64,000 nucleotides of DNA, from contig CANNEK010000001.1 of assembly GCA_947503625.1 (NCBI GenBank), positions 372,001 to 436,000 of the forward strand, read 5' to 3'. The translations under genes were made by a program, and so were the position numbers. The stretch's first letter is position 1; every line of letters starts with the position of its first letter. This document shows positions 26,548 to 35,023 of this stretch, piece by piece. This stretch comes from an uncultured Kordiimonas sp. (GTDB taxonomy: Bacteria > Pseudomonadota > Alphaproteobacteria > Sphingomonadales > Kordiimonadaceae). Below the pieces are notes generated by a model. The model was not told the DNA's origin and searched no databases. It saw only the letters and a program-made list of their open reading frames with translations.

Positions 26548-27957
26548 ATGGATCAGCTATCCTACCGAAGTATCTGGCAGTTGGCCGGGCCAAATATTGC
26601 CAGCAACATCTTGATGGTGTCCATTTCTTTTGCGCACTTGTGGATTATTGCGCCGTTTGGCCCAGAGGCCAGCGCCGCCGTTGTTACCGGTGGACGGGTG
26701 CATTTTTTGTTGATGTCAGCGGCCATGGCTCTTTCTGTTGCAACCACCGCTGTTGTTGCGCGCGCCTGGGGCGCTGAAGATACCGAAGAAGCTTCTGAAG
26801 CAACGACCAGTTCCCTGACGTTGGCTGCCCTGATTTCACTAACACTTGGTGGATTCACCTATCTGCTAGCCGATCATATTGTCGGCTTGTTTAACCTTGA
26901 CGAACAATCAAGCCAGCTTGCCGTGGAGTACGTTCGACCCGCCGCGATACTGAACGTAATTTTCGCGTTAGCCATGACTATCGCAACAGCCTTTCGTGCT
27001 ATTGGCGATGTGGTACGCCCCTTGCGGTACGCCGCTTTTTCAACAATATTTGGCACCATTGGTTCCTACCTACTGGTACACGGCAGCTTTGGGCTTCCTG
27101 AAATGGGCATGAGTGGCATTCCCTGGGGCACTGCCCTCGGCCAGGTTTTCGTCGTCGGCTGGTTCTTTTTACGCTGGCTTTTGAAGGCTTATCCCTTGCT
27201 CCCGACATCCCATGCGATTTTTGATACCGGACGCTTGAGGCAACTGGCACGCATCGGCGCACCTGCCGCACTGGAGCAGGTAATCATCCAAACGAGTTTC
27301 GTCCTGTTTATGATTTTGGTTGCAGGCTATGGCACTGCAGCTTTTGCAGCCTATGGAATCGGCATCACAATACTCAGTATATGTATTGTGGTGGGTATGG
27401 GCTTTGGCGCTGCCAGTGCCACCTTGTCCGGTCAGAACCTCGGGGCCCGTGATCCGGAAGCTGCCCGGGCCAATGGCTGGCTTGCGATGAAAATGGCTAT
27501 CGCGATCATGACCATAATGGCATTGGTATCACTAATATTTAAGTCCGAGCTTGCGGCACTTCTTTCCATAGACCCGGAGGTGCGAGCCCATACCGAATAT
27601 TTTATCATTATACTGGCAATTGTGCAGCCCCTGATGGCGATTGAATTTGCCATCGGCAGCGCTCTCAGGGGGGGCGGAGAAACCCGCTACCCTTTGTTGG
27701 TAACATTCATAGGTATAATCGTCGGCCGCTTCAGTTTTGGGTTTCTTGTCCTTGCGCTTGAAGGGCCGGTAGAAGCCATGTATGCGGTGATCATCGCAGA
27801 CTATCTGGTCAAATCAATTCTACTTATCTTGCGTTTTCGTTCTGACGGATGGATTAAACATGTAGACGACCATGCTCCTCTTGCTGTTCAGTCGGTTGCA
27901 GGCATGGTGAGAGCACCGGTTCGCAGCTATTTCTCAAGGTCAAAAAAGAGGCGTTAA
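26548..27957 (+). CDS. MATE family efflux transporter
   Basis: A 469-residue inner-membrane protein with about twelve hydrophobic segments in two similar halves, as in Na+/H+-driven multidrug exporters (NorM/DinF type). Typical positions include the first-helix LAGPNIASNILMVS, PWGTALGQVF in the sixth segment, and FRAIGDVVRPL and ALRGGGETRYPL as the two equivalent inter-helix motifs of the halves. An ATG at 26548 begins the conserved part; a GTG at 26458 would add 30 polar residues of no known family. It is divergent to the acyl-CoA genes; the exported compound is unknown. Confidence 0.88.
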   Translation: MDQLSYRSIWQLAGPNIASNILMVSISFAHLWIIAPFGPEASAAVVTGGRVHFLLMSAAMALSVATTAVVARAWGAEDTEEASEATTSSLTLAALISLTLGGFTYLLADHIVGLFNLDEQSSQLAVEYVRPAAILNVIFALAMTIATAFRAIGDVVRPLRYAAFSTIFGTIGSYLLVHGSFGLPEMGMSGIPWGTALGQVFVVGWFFLRWLLKAYPLLPTSHAIFDTGRLRQLARIGAPAALEQVIIQTSFVLFMILVAGYGTAAFAAYGIGITILSICIVVGMGFGAASATLSGQNLGARDPEAARANGWLAMKMAIAIMTIMALVSLIFKSELAALLSIDPEVRAHTEYFIIILAIVQPLMAIEFAIGSALRGGGETRYPLLVTFIGIIVGRFSFGFLVLALEGPVEAMYAVIIADYLVKSILLILRFRSDGWIKHVDDHAPLAVQSVAGMVRAPVRSYFSRSKKRR

Positions 27958-28049
27958 CTCGATCAACTCGTCCAACAGAACTAGGTCACAAATTCTATAT
28001 ACTGAATTCTTGGACCCTCCGTTCATTCGGGCTAGGTTAAAGCTAAAGC

Positions 28050-28065
28050 ACGGGCGATTGCCCGT
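28050..28065 (+). promoter_or_regulatory. hairpin between the MATE and aldolase genes
   Basis: ACGGGC-gatt-GCCCGT forms a 6-bp GC-rich stem 93 bases after the MATE stop and 33 bases before the aldolase start. The following TTTG is a poor T-run, so it may be a weak MATE terminator or a leader structure. Confidence 0.3.
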
Positions 28066-28097
28066 TTGCATCCGGTGAAGCGAGAGGAGAGGAACCG

Positions 28098-28877
28098 ATG
28101 AGCCACGCAGGTGTATTAGATATTCCGTCCGTTAAAGACCAGGTCAGTGAAGAAGAATGGGAAGCCCGCGTCAATCTTGCTGCTGCTTACCGCATGTGTG
28201 CTCATTATGGCTGGGATGACCTGATCTATACCCATATCTCCGCTCGTGTGCCGAACACCGATCATCATTTTCTTATCAATCCATTAGGCCTGATGTTTGA
28301 AGAAATGACAGCGTCAAGCCTGATTAAGGTGGACCTTAACGGCAAGGCCATGATGGAAACGCCGTACATTCCAAATGCTGCAGGTTTTGTCATCCATAGT
28401 GCCATCCATGAAGCACGAGAAGATGCCGGCTGCGTCCTGCATTTACACACGGATTACGGTATTGCCGTTTCGAATTTAGCAAGTGGGCTGGAGCCGCTTG
28501 CACAGAGCTCAATTCCAGCATGGGCGCAAGTCGCTTACCATGATTACGAAGGCTTTGCGGTAAATGACGGAGAAAAAGAACGGCTAGTCGCAGATATGGG
28601 TAAAAAAAGCGCGCTCATTCTCAGGAACCACGGCACGCTGACGGTAGGACCCACAGTAGCGCAAGCGTTTGAAGGCATGTTCTTCCTTGAGAAGGCCTGT
28701 AAAATTCAGGTTTTGACGCGCGCAACCGGCATGCCACTTCATGAGCCAAGTCAGGAGTCGATCGAGAACGCCCTCCGGGACCTGCGTGTAGTTGCAGGAG
28801 CCGGCGGTGCTGACAACTTTGTATGGCCCGCAATCCTGCGCAAGCTGGATCGTATGGACCCAAGTTACCGAACATAA
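28098..28877 (+). CDS. class II aldolase/adducin family protein
   Basis: A 259-residue class II aldolase/adducin fold. The zinc-site pair is in LHLHTDYG and the third His in LRNHGTLTVG; THIS and the FLINPLGLMFEEMTASSL segment are typical of this branch. Members include fuculose-phosphate aldolase-like enzymes and many uncharacterised ones; the substrate cannot be assigned. A strong GAGAGGAGAGG ribosome site precedes the ATG. It is 9 bases upstream of tesB, so the two are probably co-transcribed, which suggests a link to acyl or sugar-acid metabolism. Confidence 0.87.
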   Translation: MSHAGVLDIPSVKDQVSEEEWEARVNLAAAYRMCAHYGWDDLIYTHISARVPNTDHHFLINPLGLMFEEMTASSLIKVDLNGKAMMETPYIPNAAGFVIHSAIHEAREDAGCVLHLHTDYGIAVSNLASGLEPLAQSSIPAWAQVAYHDYEGFAVNDGEKERLVADMGKKSALILRNHGTLTVGPTVAQAFEGMFFLEKACKIQVLTRATGMPLHEPSQESIENALRDLRVVAGAGGADNFVWPAILRKLDRMDPSYRT

Positions 28878-28886
28878 GGAACCTTC

Positions 28887-29753
28887 ATGGGAACTGTTGC
28901 CAAAGTCATCGATCAATTGACGGTCGAAAAACTAGACCGCCTGCTGTTTCGCGGCGAACCAAACGATTGGCCCAATAAACATGTTTTTGGCGGGCACGTT
29001 GTCGCGCAAGCAATGGAAGCGGCAGAAAATACCGTCGACGCGTCATACCGGCTGCATTCCCTGCATGGCTATTTCCTGCGTCCCGGTATCGCCGACCAGC
29101 CCATAATCTATGACGTGGACCCGATCAGGGATGGCCGCAGCTTTGTTACCCGACGTGTCGTAGCGTTGCAGAATGGCGAGGCGATTTTCACCCTCGCGGC
29201 CTCGTTCCATGTTGGGGAAGATGGTGTATCACATCAGATCGACATGCCTGATGTGCCTATGCCTGAAGACCTTGATGATGACGAAGCATATTATGAAAAG
29301 GTGCTGCGCGCCTTTAACTCTGGAAGCAAGAAGCGGGCTTACCTGCCATTTGAAACACGGGCCATTGACCGGATGGACCTTGAAGACATCAAACCGAAAG
29401 ACCCGGTTACAGGCTATTGGCTACGACTAAAGGAGCCGATTGGTGACGATCAGGCGCTTCACAGACGCCTGCTCGCTTACATATCCGACTTCGCATTTTT
29501 GTCATCTAACCTGCGGCCTCACGCAATGATACCGCGAGACCCAAGGTTAAAAACTGTTGCCAGTCTTGATCACGCGATGTGGTTTCACAGAGATACATTC
29601 CGCACAGACGACTGGATTTTCTATAAAACCGAAGGATACTGGTCTGGCAAAGGACGCGGGCTTGCTCGCGGCGCAATGTATTCCCGTGATGGACGGTTAA
29701 TTGCCTCAACGGCTCAGGAAAGCCTGCTCAGAATGAAGAAGGACCAATCCTAG
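28887..29753 (+). CDS. tesB: acyl-CoA thioesterase II
   Basis: A 288-residue double hot-dog thioesterase. The first domain shows HVFGGHVVAQAMEAA and HSLHGYFLRPG, the second ISDFAFL (active-site Asp), SLDHAMWFHR and the end LIASTAQESLLR (active-site Gln). It releases free fatty acid from medium and long acyl-CoA, probably relieving CoA sequestration. AAGGAA precedes the ATG. Its TAG stop shares the palindromic CTAG with the stop of the convergent methyltransferase gene. Confidence 0.93.
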   Translation: MGTVAKVIDQLTVEKLDRLLFRGEPNDWPNKHVFGGHVVAQAMEAAENTVDASYRLHSLHGYFLRPGIADQPIIYDVDPIRDGRSFVTRRVVALQNGEAIFTLAASFHVGEDGVSHQIDMPDVPMPEDLDDDEAYYEKVLRAFNSGSKKRAYLPFETRAIDRMDLEDIKPKDPVTGYWLRLKEPIGDDQALHRRLLAYISDFAFLSSNLRPHAMIPRDPRLKTVASLDHAMWFHRDTFRTDDWIFYKTEGYWSGKGRGLARGAMYSRDGRLIASTAQESLLRMKKDQS

Positions 29754-30496
29754 GCAGTTACTTTCACTTGAATGGGAACAGAAGACGCCTCAAGCTGTTT
29801 TGCCGACAGTTTGCGCCGCCACACCACATAACGCACCTCGACACCACTCATAATGTTGCGCCTGAGCCCGGAACCAGTCTTGACGATGCCAAGTGTTTCC
29901 ATCGCCATTTTCTTCTTGTCGAGGTCGGGCTCCCAGTCATCCAAAGCGAGGTAACTGGTCCGGATCTGCTGGGCAGTACGTTCGCTAACATCATAGTTAC
30001 CGGACAAGTTAAAATATTTTGCCAGGGTGTTTTGCTTGCCGGGCAACTTGTTGGAAATCTGCGAGTAGACGAAATATCCTCCGGGCCTGACCATGCGTTG
30101 AACATTCTCGGTCCATTCCTGAGCTTCCCGGAATGCTCTCAAATCATCCATACAGAACAGAGCATGGAACCGCATTTTCCCCCGCATGATCGGGTCGTTC
30201 AGATGTTTGACAGGATAGAGGCGCACAGCGCTGTTGTTTTTAAACATAGCTTCCAGGTGTGTCAGGCATTCCTCACGACCTTCGTAGGCATCAACAATAT
30301 AGCCCCTGTTTGCCAGTGTTTTGACGAGCCTGCCACCGCCCGGGCCGACAACGCCGACATGGGCACGCTCCGGCAAATCGCTGAACATTGCCATTGTATC
30401 AATAACATCAAGACTGAGAGGTCGCTCGCAGTAGTCGACATTCTGGCCATTGAACATAAGATCCATAGCCATGGAAAAAGCCAAGCGTTCACTCAT
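29750..30496 (-). CDS. class I SAM-dependent methyltransferase-like protein
   Basis: A 248-residue protein with a Rossmann-like core: VGVVGPGGGRLVKTLANRG (the SAM loop, GPGGG), VDAYEGREECL (acidic end of strand two), ALFCMDDLRAFREA and MVRPGGYFVYSQIS. The pattern fits a class I methyltransferase, but I do not recognise a specific family and the acceptor is unknown. It ends tail to tail with tesB (4-base overlap). The 186-base region upstream holds two palindromes and would contain its promoter. Confidence 0.7.
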   Translation of the reverse strand: MSERLAFSMAMDLMFNGQNVDYCERPLSLDVIDTMAMFSDLPERAHVGVVGPGGGRLVKTLANRGYIVDAYEGREECLTHLEAMFKNNSAVRLYPVKHLNDPIMRGKMRFHALFCMDDLRAFREAQEWTENVQRMVRPGGYFVYSQISNKLPGKQNTLAKYFNLSGNYDVSERTAQQIRTSYLALDDWEPDLDKKKMAMETLGIVKTGSGLRRNIMSGVEVRYVVWRRKLSAKQLEASSVPIQVKVTA

Positions 30497-30522
30497 AGAA
30501 GATGCACTCCCTCACTGGTTTC

Positions 30523-30534
30523 GGGATTAATCCC
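30523..30534. promoter_or_regulatory. 12-bp perfect palindrome upstream of the methyltransferase gene
   Basis: GGGATTAATCCC is self-complementary and is flanked by GGTT and ACC that extend the symmetry imperfectly. It lies 27-38 bases before the methyltransferase start and could be an operator or a leader hairpin. Confidence 0.3.
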
Positions 30535-30660
30535 AACCGTGTGGACCATGCGCCCCTTTCCCCGAGCGATAACCACGAATTTTTATACACTACTAATAAC
30601 AGCGCTGCCATCACCCTATCTATAGAAAGGCCATTAACCGAGACCTAATGAATACAAGCA

Positions 30661-30684
30661 AATTGTATCAATCTTGATACAATT
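30661..30684. promoter_or_regulatory. 24-bp perfect inverted repeat at the end of the kinase gene
   Basis: Arms AATTGTATCAA and TTGATACAATT are exact complements around two bases. The right end overlaps the TAA stop of the phosphotransferase gene, and the site is about 165 bases upstream of the methyltransferase start. It is AT-rich with no T-run after it, so a protein-binding site seems at least as likely as a transcription terminator. Confidence 0.45.
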
Positions 30685-31759
30685 ACCCGATTGAGGATGC
30701 CTCAATCAGCTGTCGTGCATAGTTACCAAGCATGTTGGTTCGCCCGGCGAACGCTGCAAAAGCAGGGTTTTTGCTCTGCCCATGATAGTAACGATAATAG
30801 ATTTGTTGCAAAATCACCGCCAGCCGAAACACGCCGTAGACATGATAATAGTCGAATTTTGAAAGGTCGTGGCCGGTTTTTTCTGCATACAGGTCACAAA
30901 TTTCTTCACGCGTCATCATCCCGGGTTCAAGACAGGGCTGCATCCGCATCATTTTCATTTCTTCAGGATCACTGGGTTGGCTCCAGTAAGCCAGCGTATT
31001 GCCAAGATCCATGAGCGGGTCGCCCAATGCACTGATTTCCCAATCAAGCACAGCAATGATCTCAAAGGGGTTTTCTTCCGCCAGAATGACATTATCCAGA
31101 CGGAAATCACCATGAAGGATCGCGTGACCAACTTCGGTTGGCGGCATGTTGTCCTCAAGCCATTTGCGTACATCTTCAAAATTTTCGACGTCATCGGTCA
31201 GAGCTTTTTCATAGCGCCGATTCCAGCCAAGTACCTGTCGCTCGACATACCCCTCAGGCTTTCCGAAGTCATCGAGACCAATGGCTTTATAGTCCACATT
31301 GTGCAGGTCGATCAGTTTATTGAAAAACGAAAGGCATAACTTGCGCCCCTCCTCTTCGCCAAAACCCCATTCTTTCGGAATATCGCGCTCCAGCTTGCGC
31401 CCATGCACCTGTTCCATCACATAAAATTCGGCATCAAACGGGCTGTCTTCGTCCGACATATGGAAATAAGTATGCGGCACTGCCGGGAAAACAGGTTTTA
31501 ACGCATTCATCACCCGAAATTCCCGGATCATACTGTGACCGGATTTCGGTCGGGTGCCGAAGGGCGGCCGTCGTAAAACGAACTTCTGGTCACCATACTG
31601 AATTGAATATGTCAGGTTCGAATTGCCACCCGCAAACTGACGAACTGTCGGTTCCCCTTTCAGGCCCTCAATATGGTCTTTCATCACCTGATCGACAATT
31701 GCCGCATCAAGTTCTTCGCCTTCCCGCACATCTACGGTTTTGTTTAATTCATCAGACAT
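30683..31759 (-). CDS. phosphotransferase family protein (ACAD10/11 or LvaA-type kinase domain)
   Basis: A 358-residue APH/choline-kinase-fold protein. The nucleotide-binding GGNSNLTYSIQYGDQKFVLRR start, the catalytic loop LHGDFRLDNVI and the metal-binding AVLDWEISALGDPLMDLG are complete, so it should be an active kinase. This sequence type matches the N-terminal kinase domain of ACAD10/11 and bacterial LvaA, which phosphorylate 4-hydroxyacyl-CoAs before removal of the 4-OH group. ATG 31759, preceded by GGGAGA, avoids an unlikely 41-residue extension into the SDR gene. It is the last gene of a six-gene operon. The hydroxyacyl-CoA role is inferred from family and context. Confidence 0.87.
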   Translation of the reverse strand: MSDELNKTVDVREGEELDAAIVDQVMKDHIEGLKGEPTVRQFAGGNSNLTYSIQYGDQKFVLRRPPFGTRPKSGHSMIREFRVMNALKPVFPAVPHTYFHMSDEDSPFDAEFYVMEQVHGRKLERDIPKEWGFGEEEGRKLCLSFFNKLIDLHNVDYKAIGLDDFGKPEGYVERQVLGWNRRYEKALTDDVENFEDVRKWLEDNMPPTEVGHAILHGDFRLDNVILAEENPFEIIAVLDWEISALGDPLMDLGNTLAYWSQPSDPEEMKMMRMQPCLEPGMMTREEICDLYAEKTGHDLSKFDYYHVYGVFRLAVILQQIYYRYYHGQSKNPAFAAFAGRTNMLGNYARQLIEASSIG

Positions 31760-31772
31760 CAGTGTCTCCCGC

Positions 31773-32540
31773 TTAAGCGATGTGCCCGCCGTCCATGACA
31801 AGGGTGGTTCCTGTAGTGAAAGCTGCTGCGTCAGAGGCCAGGTAAAGAACGCCGCCAACCATATCTTCGGGTTTACCAGCACGCGGGATCGGGAAGCTAT
31901 CAGTATGCGACTTTAACAGATCTTCATTTGCCGTGAAAACAGCGGTCATCTTGGTGTCGACAAGCCCCGGGCAAATGGCGTTCACCCGAATGCCATCGTG
32001 GCCATACTCACGTGCATAAGCCTTGGTCATGTTAATCATCGCGCACTTGGTCATCGAATAGATGCCCTGCAAATGGCCAGGTGTAATGCCATTGATCGAC
32101 GCAACGTTTACGATTGCACCACCGCCCTGCTCTTTCATCATTTTCACCGCACTGGCCGACAGATAAAACGGGCCTTTGAGATTGACGTCGATGGTCTTGT
32201 CAAACGCGGCTTCCGGGGTATCTCCGATCAGACCGTAGAACGGGTTGGTGCCACCACAGTTCACAAGTACATCAAGTCGGCCATATTCGGCCTGTATCCA
32301 TTCAAACACGGCGGCCACATCTTCCATACGACCGGCGTGCGCCGCTTTTGCTTTTGCTTTTCCACCATCTGCCCGGATGCTTTCCGCGACTTTTTCGCAT
32401 ACCGCCTGATCCCGGCTGGAGACAATAACATCAGCACCATTTGCAGCGAATGCGCGCACGACAGCCTCGCCAATGCCGCGGGAAGAGCCACTGACAAAAA
32501 CAACCTTGCCCGTGAAGTCCATGAGTTTTGTGTAATCCAT
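31773..32540 (-). CDS. SDR family oxidoreductase
   Basis: A 255-residue classical SDR: VSGSSRGIGEAVVRAF, a cysteine-containing variant NCGGTNPF of NNAG, the active Ser in NVASINGITP, and YSMTK. The end TGTTLVMDGGHIA is typical. It lies between another SDR (29 bases) and the kinase gene (13 bases). SDRs next to ACAD10/11-type kinases often oxidise hydroxyacyl chains; no specific substrate is claimed. AGAGGAA precedes the ATG. Confidence 0.86.
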   Translation of the reverse strand: MDYTKLMDFTGKVVFVSGSSRGIGEAVVRAFAANGADVIVSSRDQAVCEKVAESIRADGGKAKAKAAHAGRMEDVAAVFEWIQAEYGRLDVLVNCGGTNPFYGLIGDTPEAAFDKTIDVNLKGPFYLSASAVKMMKEQGGGAIVNVASINGITPGHLQGIYSMTKCAMINMTKAYAREYGHDGIRVNAICPGLVDTKMTAVFTANEDLLKSHTDSFPIPRAGKPEDMVGGVLYLASDAAAFTTGTTLVMDGGHIA

Positions 32541-32569
32541 TTTATATTCCTCTAAAACGTGCGTATTCG

Positions 32570-33373
32570 CTATATTGGGCGACCGGTTTTTTCCATCTGA
32601 GTGCGTCTGAATTTGCGCATGCCACCAATCCAGCGGTCGTAATCATTTGCTTTGTGCTTGAAATAGCCTTCGACTTCCGGGTGAGGCCGGATCATAAAGC
32701 GGCCTTCCTGCATCTGGGCATACACACGGCGGGCAAACTCGTCAGCTTCCATCACACCGTCACCGGCTGCTGAACTATCTTCACCGCCAGCGGTCATCTT
32801 CGATTTAACTGCCTGAGGGCACAACGCTGCAACATAAAGCCCGTCGTCACCGTGACTGATAGCAACGCTTTCCGCCAAACCAAGCGCCGCGTGTTTTGTT
32901 GTCGAATAAGAAGTATCACCAATCTGACTCAGAAGCCCGGCCGCCGAAGCCGTGATAATGAAGCCACATCCGTCTCGCTCCAGCATACCCGGTAAAACCG
33001 CACGAAGCGCCAGAATGTGAGACATAACGTTCACTTCCCAGATCTTCTGCCACTGCTCATTAGTTTGGGAAGTCGCTCTCCAGTCAGGTGCATCCGAGAA
33101 AAATATACCGGCGTTGGAGAAGTAAAGGTCAACCGGCCCGGCGACTGCACTTACATCGTCTACCATGGCCTGCGTTGCCGCTTCGTCCGTCACATCTAGC
33201 GAATAGGCTTTTGCCTTGGCACCGATACCTGCTGCAACCGCTTTCGCTCCCTCTGCATCCATGTCTGCAACTGCAATGAACTTTGCCCCCTCGGCAGCAA
33301 ACAGTTCCGACAAGGCTTTGCCAATACCACTGGCCCCGCCCGTCACGACGATGACTTTATCTTTAACGTCCAT
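32570..33373 (-). CDS. SDR family oxidoreductase
   Basis: A 267-residue SDR with TGGASGIGKALSELFA, SNAGIFF, Ser in ITASAAGLLSQ and YSTTK. After residue 200 it has a longer, acidic C-terminal region (AGGEDSSAAGDGVMEADEFA) and ends in a basic tail, unlike the adjacent SDR, so the two are not recent duplicates. ATG 33373 with GGGGAG upstream is preferred over a start nine codons earlier. The gene is internal to the six-gene operon. Confidence 0.85.
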   Translation of the reverse strand: MDVKDKVIVVTGGASGIGKALSELFAAEGAKFIAVADMDAEGAKAVAAGIGAKAKAYSLDVTDEAATQAMVDDVSAVAGPVDLYFSNAGIFFSDAPDWRATSQTNEQWQKIWEVNVMSHILALRAVLPGMLERDGCGFIITASAAGLLSQIGDTSYSTTKHAALGLAESVAISHGDDGLYVAALCPQAVKSKMTAGGEDSSAAGDGVMEADEFARRVYAQMQEGRFMIRPHPEVEGYFKHKANDYDRWIGGMRKFRRTQMEKTGRPI

Positions 33374-33403
33374 GAAACTCCCCAGTCGTTTATGGCGCAA
33401 CCG

Positions 33404-33838
33404 CTAAACGGCAAATTCGATGGTTTTCAGCGCCGATTTCATCTGTTCCGCTAATGAAGTGGGGCGACGGCTTTCCCTGTCCACATAAACATGCACAAAA
33501 AAGCCCTGTGCGGCGGGTGCATTAACGCCTTTTTTGAACAATCCAACCTCATATCGCACGCTACTGTTACCAATATGGCTTACGCCGATGCCCGCGACAA
33601 TCGTTTCCGGAAAGGCAAGCGGCGCAAAATATTGGCAACCTGTTTCGACGACCAGACCGATAGTTGGGCCTTTTTCAATATCAAGCACTCCCGCATCGAT
33701 AAGGAAGCTATTCACTGCCGTATCAAAGAAACTGTAATACTGAACATTGTTAATATGCCCATAGACATCATTGTCCATCCAGCGCGTGGTTATCTGGCAT
33801 GTGTGGGCATAGTCTGCGAGCGTTCGTTTGTCTGTCAC
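33404..33838 (-). CDS. acyl-CoA thioesterase, hot-dog fold (4-hydroxybenzoyl-CoA thioesterase-like)
   Basis: A 144-residue single hot-dog protein. The TRWMDNDVYGHINNVQYYSF segment carries the catalytic Asp (D in the DxxGHxNN-type motif of this branch), and the rest follows the YbgC/FadM-like fold. It would hydrolyse a thioester; aromatic or short acyl groups are plausible. The GTG start at 33838 directly abuts the TAA stop of the alcohol dehydrogenase gene, so translation is probably coupled. Confidence 0.85.
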   Translation of the reverse strand: MTDKRTLADYAHTCQITTRWMDNDVYGHINNVQYYSFFDTAVNSFLIDAGVLDIEKGPTIGLVVETGCQYFAPLAFPETIVAGIGVSHIGNSSVRYEVGLFKKGVNAPAAQGFFVHVYVDRESRRPTSLAEQMKSALKTIEFAV

Positions 33839-34993
33839 TTACCAGGCCTGTTGATAGATTTCGAAAGCTTGAGCTTCGCTAACGTCCCGAGGATTGTTAA
33901 CGAGAAGCCTTGTCTGGTCCATGGCATCGTTCGCAAGCATAGACAAATCAGCTTCCGCGATGGCCATATCCCGCAGTCTCATCTCTATGCCTGTCGCCTC
34001 GGTTAGATCAGTCAGCCATTTTATGAAGGACTGCGTTTTCCCAGCTTCAGAGGTGCCCGGCAACGCGAGGCTATCTGCCAGTTCCGCATAGAGACCGGAC
34101 GCGACAGAGGCGTTGAACTTCAGGACATGAGGCAAAACAAGCGAATTGGAATGCCCGTGCGGGATATGGAACCTTCCGCCCAACGGATAAGCCAGAGCAT
34201 GCACTGCACCCACAGGCGCGTTGGCAAACGCCTGGCCGGCAAGCATAGCCCCGATAAGCATCGAACGGCGGGCTTCGAGGCTATCCGGATTTTCGCAAGC
34301 CGCAACGATATTGCCGCCAAGCATAGCCAGGCCTCGGATAGCAAGTGCATCAGATATCGGGTTCTTCTTAATTCGCGAAGTATAAGCTTCAATTGCATGA
34401 ACCATGGCATCAATACCAGTCGCGGCCGTTATATGCCGGGGCAAACCGGTCGTAAGGGTCGCATCCAAAACGGCCAGATCCGCGAACAACGTGGGGTCTG
34501 ACACCCCCATTTTGGTGTGCTCACCGGTGGTAACGACAGAAATCGGCGTTACTTCGGACCCGGTACCAGACGTGGTGGGCAACAGCACAAGCGGCAAACG
34601 GCTTGAACGCACCTGACCAACACCGTACATATCTGCGAGCGCCTGTTCGCCTCGCGCAAGGATGGCAACCAGTTTAGCAACATCCATGGAGCTGCCGCCG
34701 CCAAAGCCAACCACAATATCGACACCTTCGGATATCGCCAATTGCGCGGCATCAAGCACTATATTTTCTGCAGGGTCGGCCGCTACATCATCAAAAATAA
34801 CCGGGTCCAGACCTGCTTTCGTTAACGACGCAAGCGCTGTGTCGGCGAGGCCCAATTTTGTGATGCCGGAATCTGTAACCAGCATGGTCCGGCTCGGCGA
34901 AAACCTGTCGGCAAGAATGTCGCCAAGCCTTTCCGCTGAGCCGTCTTCGACCAAAATTGATGATACGCTGTCAAACTGAAAGGTTTTGCTCAT
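33839..34993 (-). CDS. iron-containing alcohol dehydrogenase
   Basis: A 384-residue group III (Fe-dependent) alcohol dehydrogenase. The dinucleotide site is VGFGGGSSMDVAK, and PTTSGTGSEVTPIS, the metal-binding IDAMVHAIEAY, VHALAYPLGG and IPHGHSNS are all present, so the metal centre looks intact. Such enzymes interconvert alcohols and aldehydes or 4-hydroxybutyrate and succinic semialdehyde. It follows an aldehyde dehydrogenase gene by 30 bases, which suggests stepwise oxidation of an alcohol through its aldehyde to an acid. Confidence 0.92.
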   Translation of the reverse strand: MSKTFQFDSVSSILVEDGSAERLGDILADRFSPSRTMLVTDSGITKLGLADTALASLTKAGLDPVIFDDVAADPAENIVLDAAQLAISEGVDIVVGFGGGSSMDVAKLVAILARGEQALADMYGVGQVRSSRLPLVLLPTTSGTGSEVTPISVVTTGEHTKMGVSDPTLFADLAVLDATLTTGLPRHITAATGIDAMVHAIEAYTSRIKKNPISDALAIRGLAMLGGNIVAACENPDSLEARRSMLIGAMLAGQAFANAPVGAVHALAYPLGGRFHIPHGHSNSLVLPHVLKFNASVASGLYAELADSLALPGTSEAGKTQSFIKWLTDLTEATGIEMRLRDMAIAEADLSMLANDAMDQTRLLVNNPRDVSEAQAFEIYQQAW

Positions 34994-35023
34994 AACCCGC
35001 CCTGCTGAAGAAGTTTAAGATGC

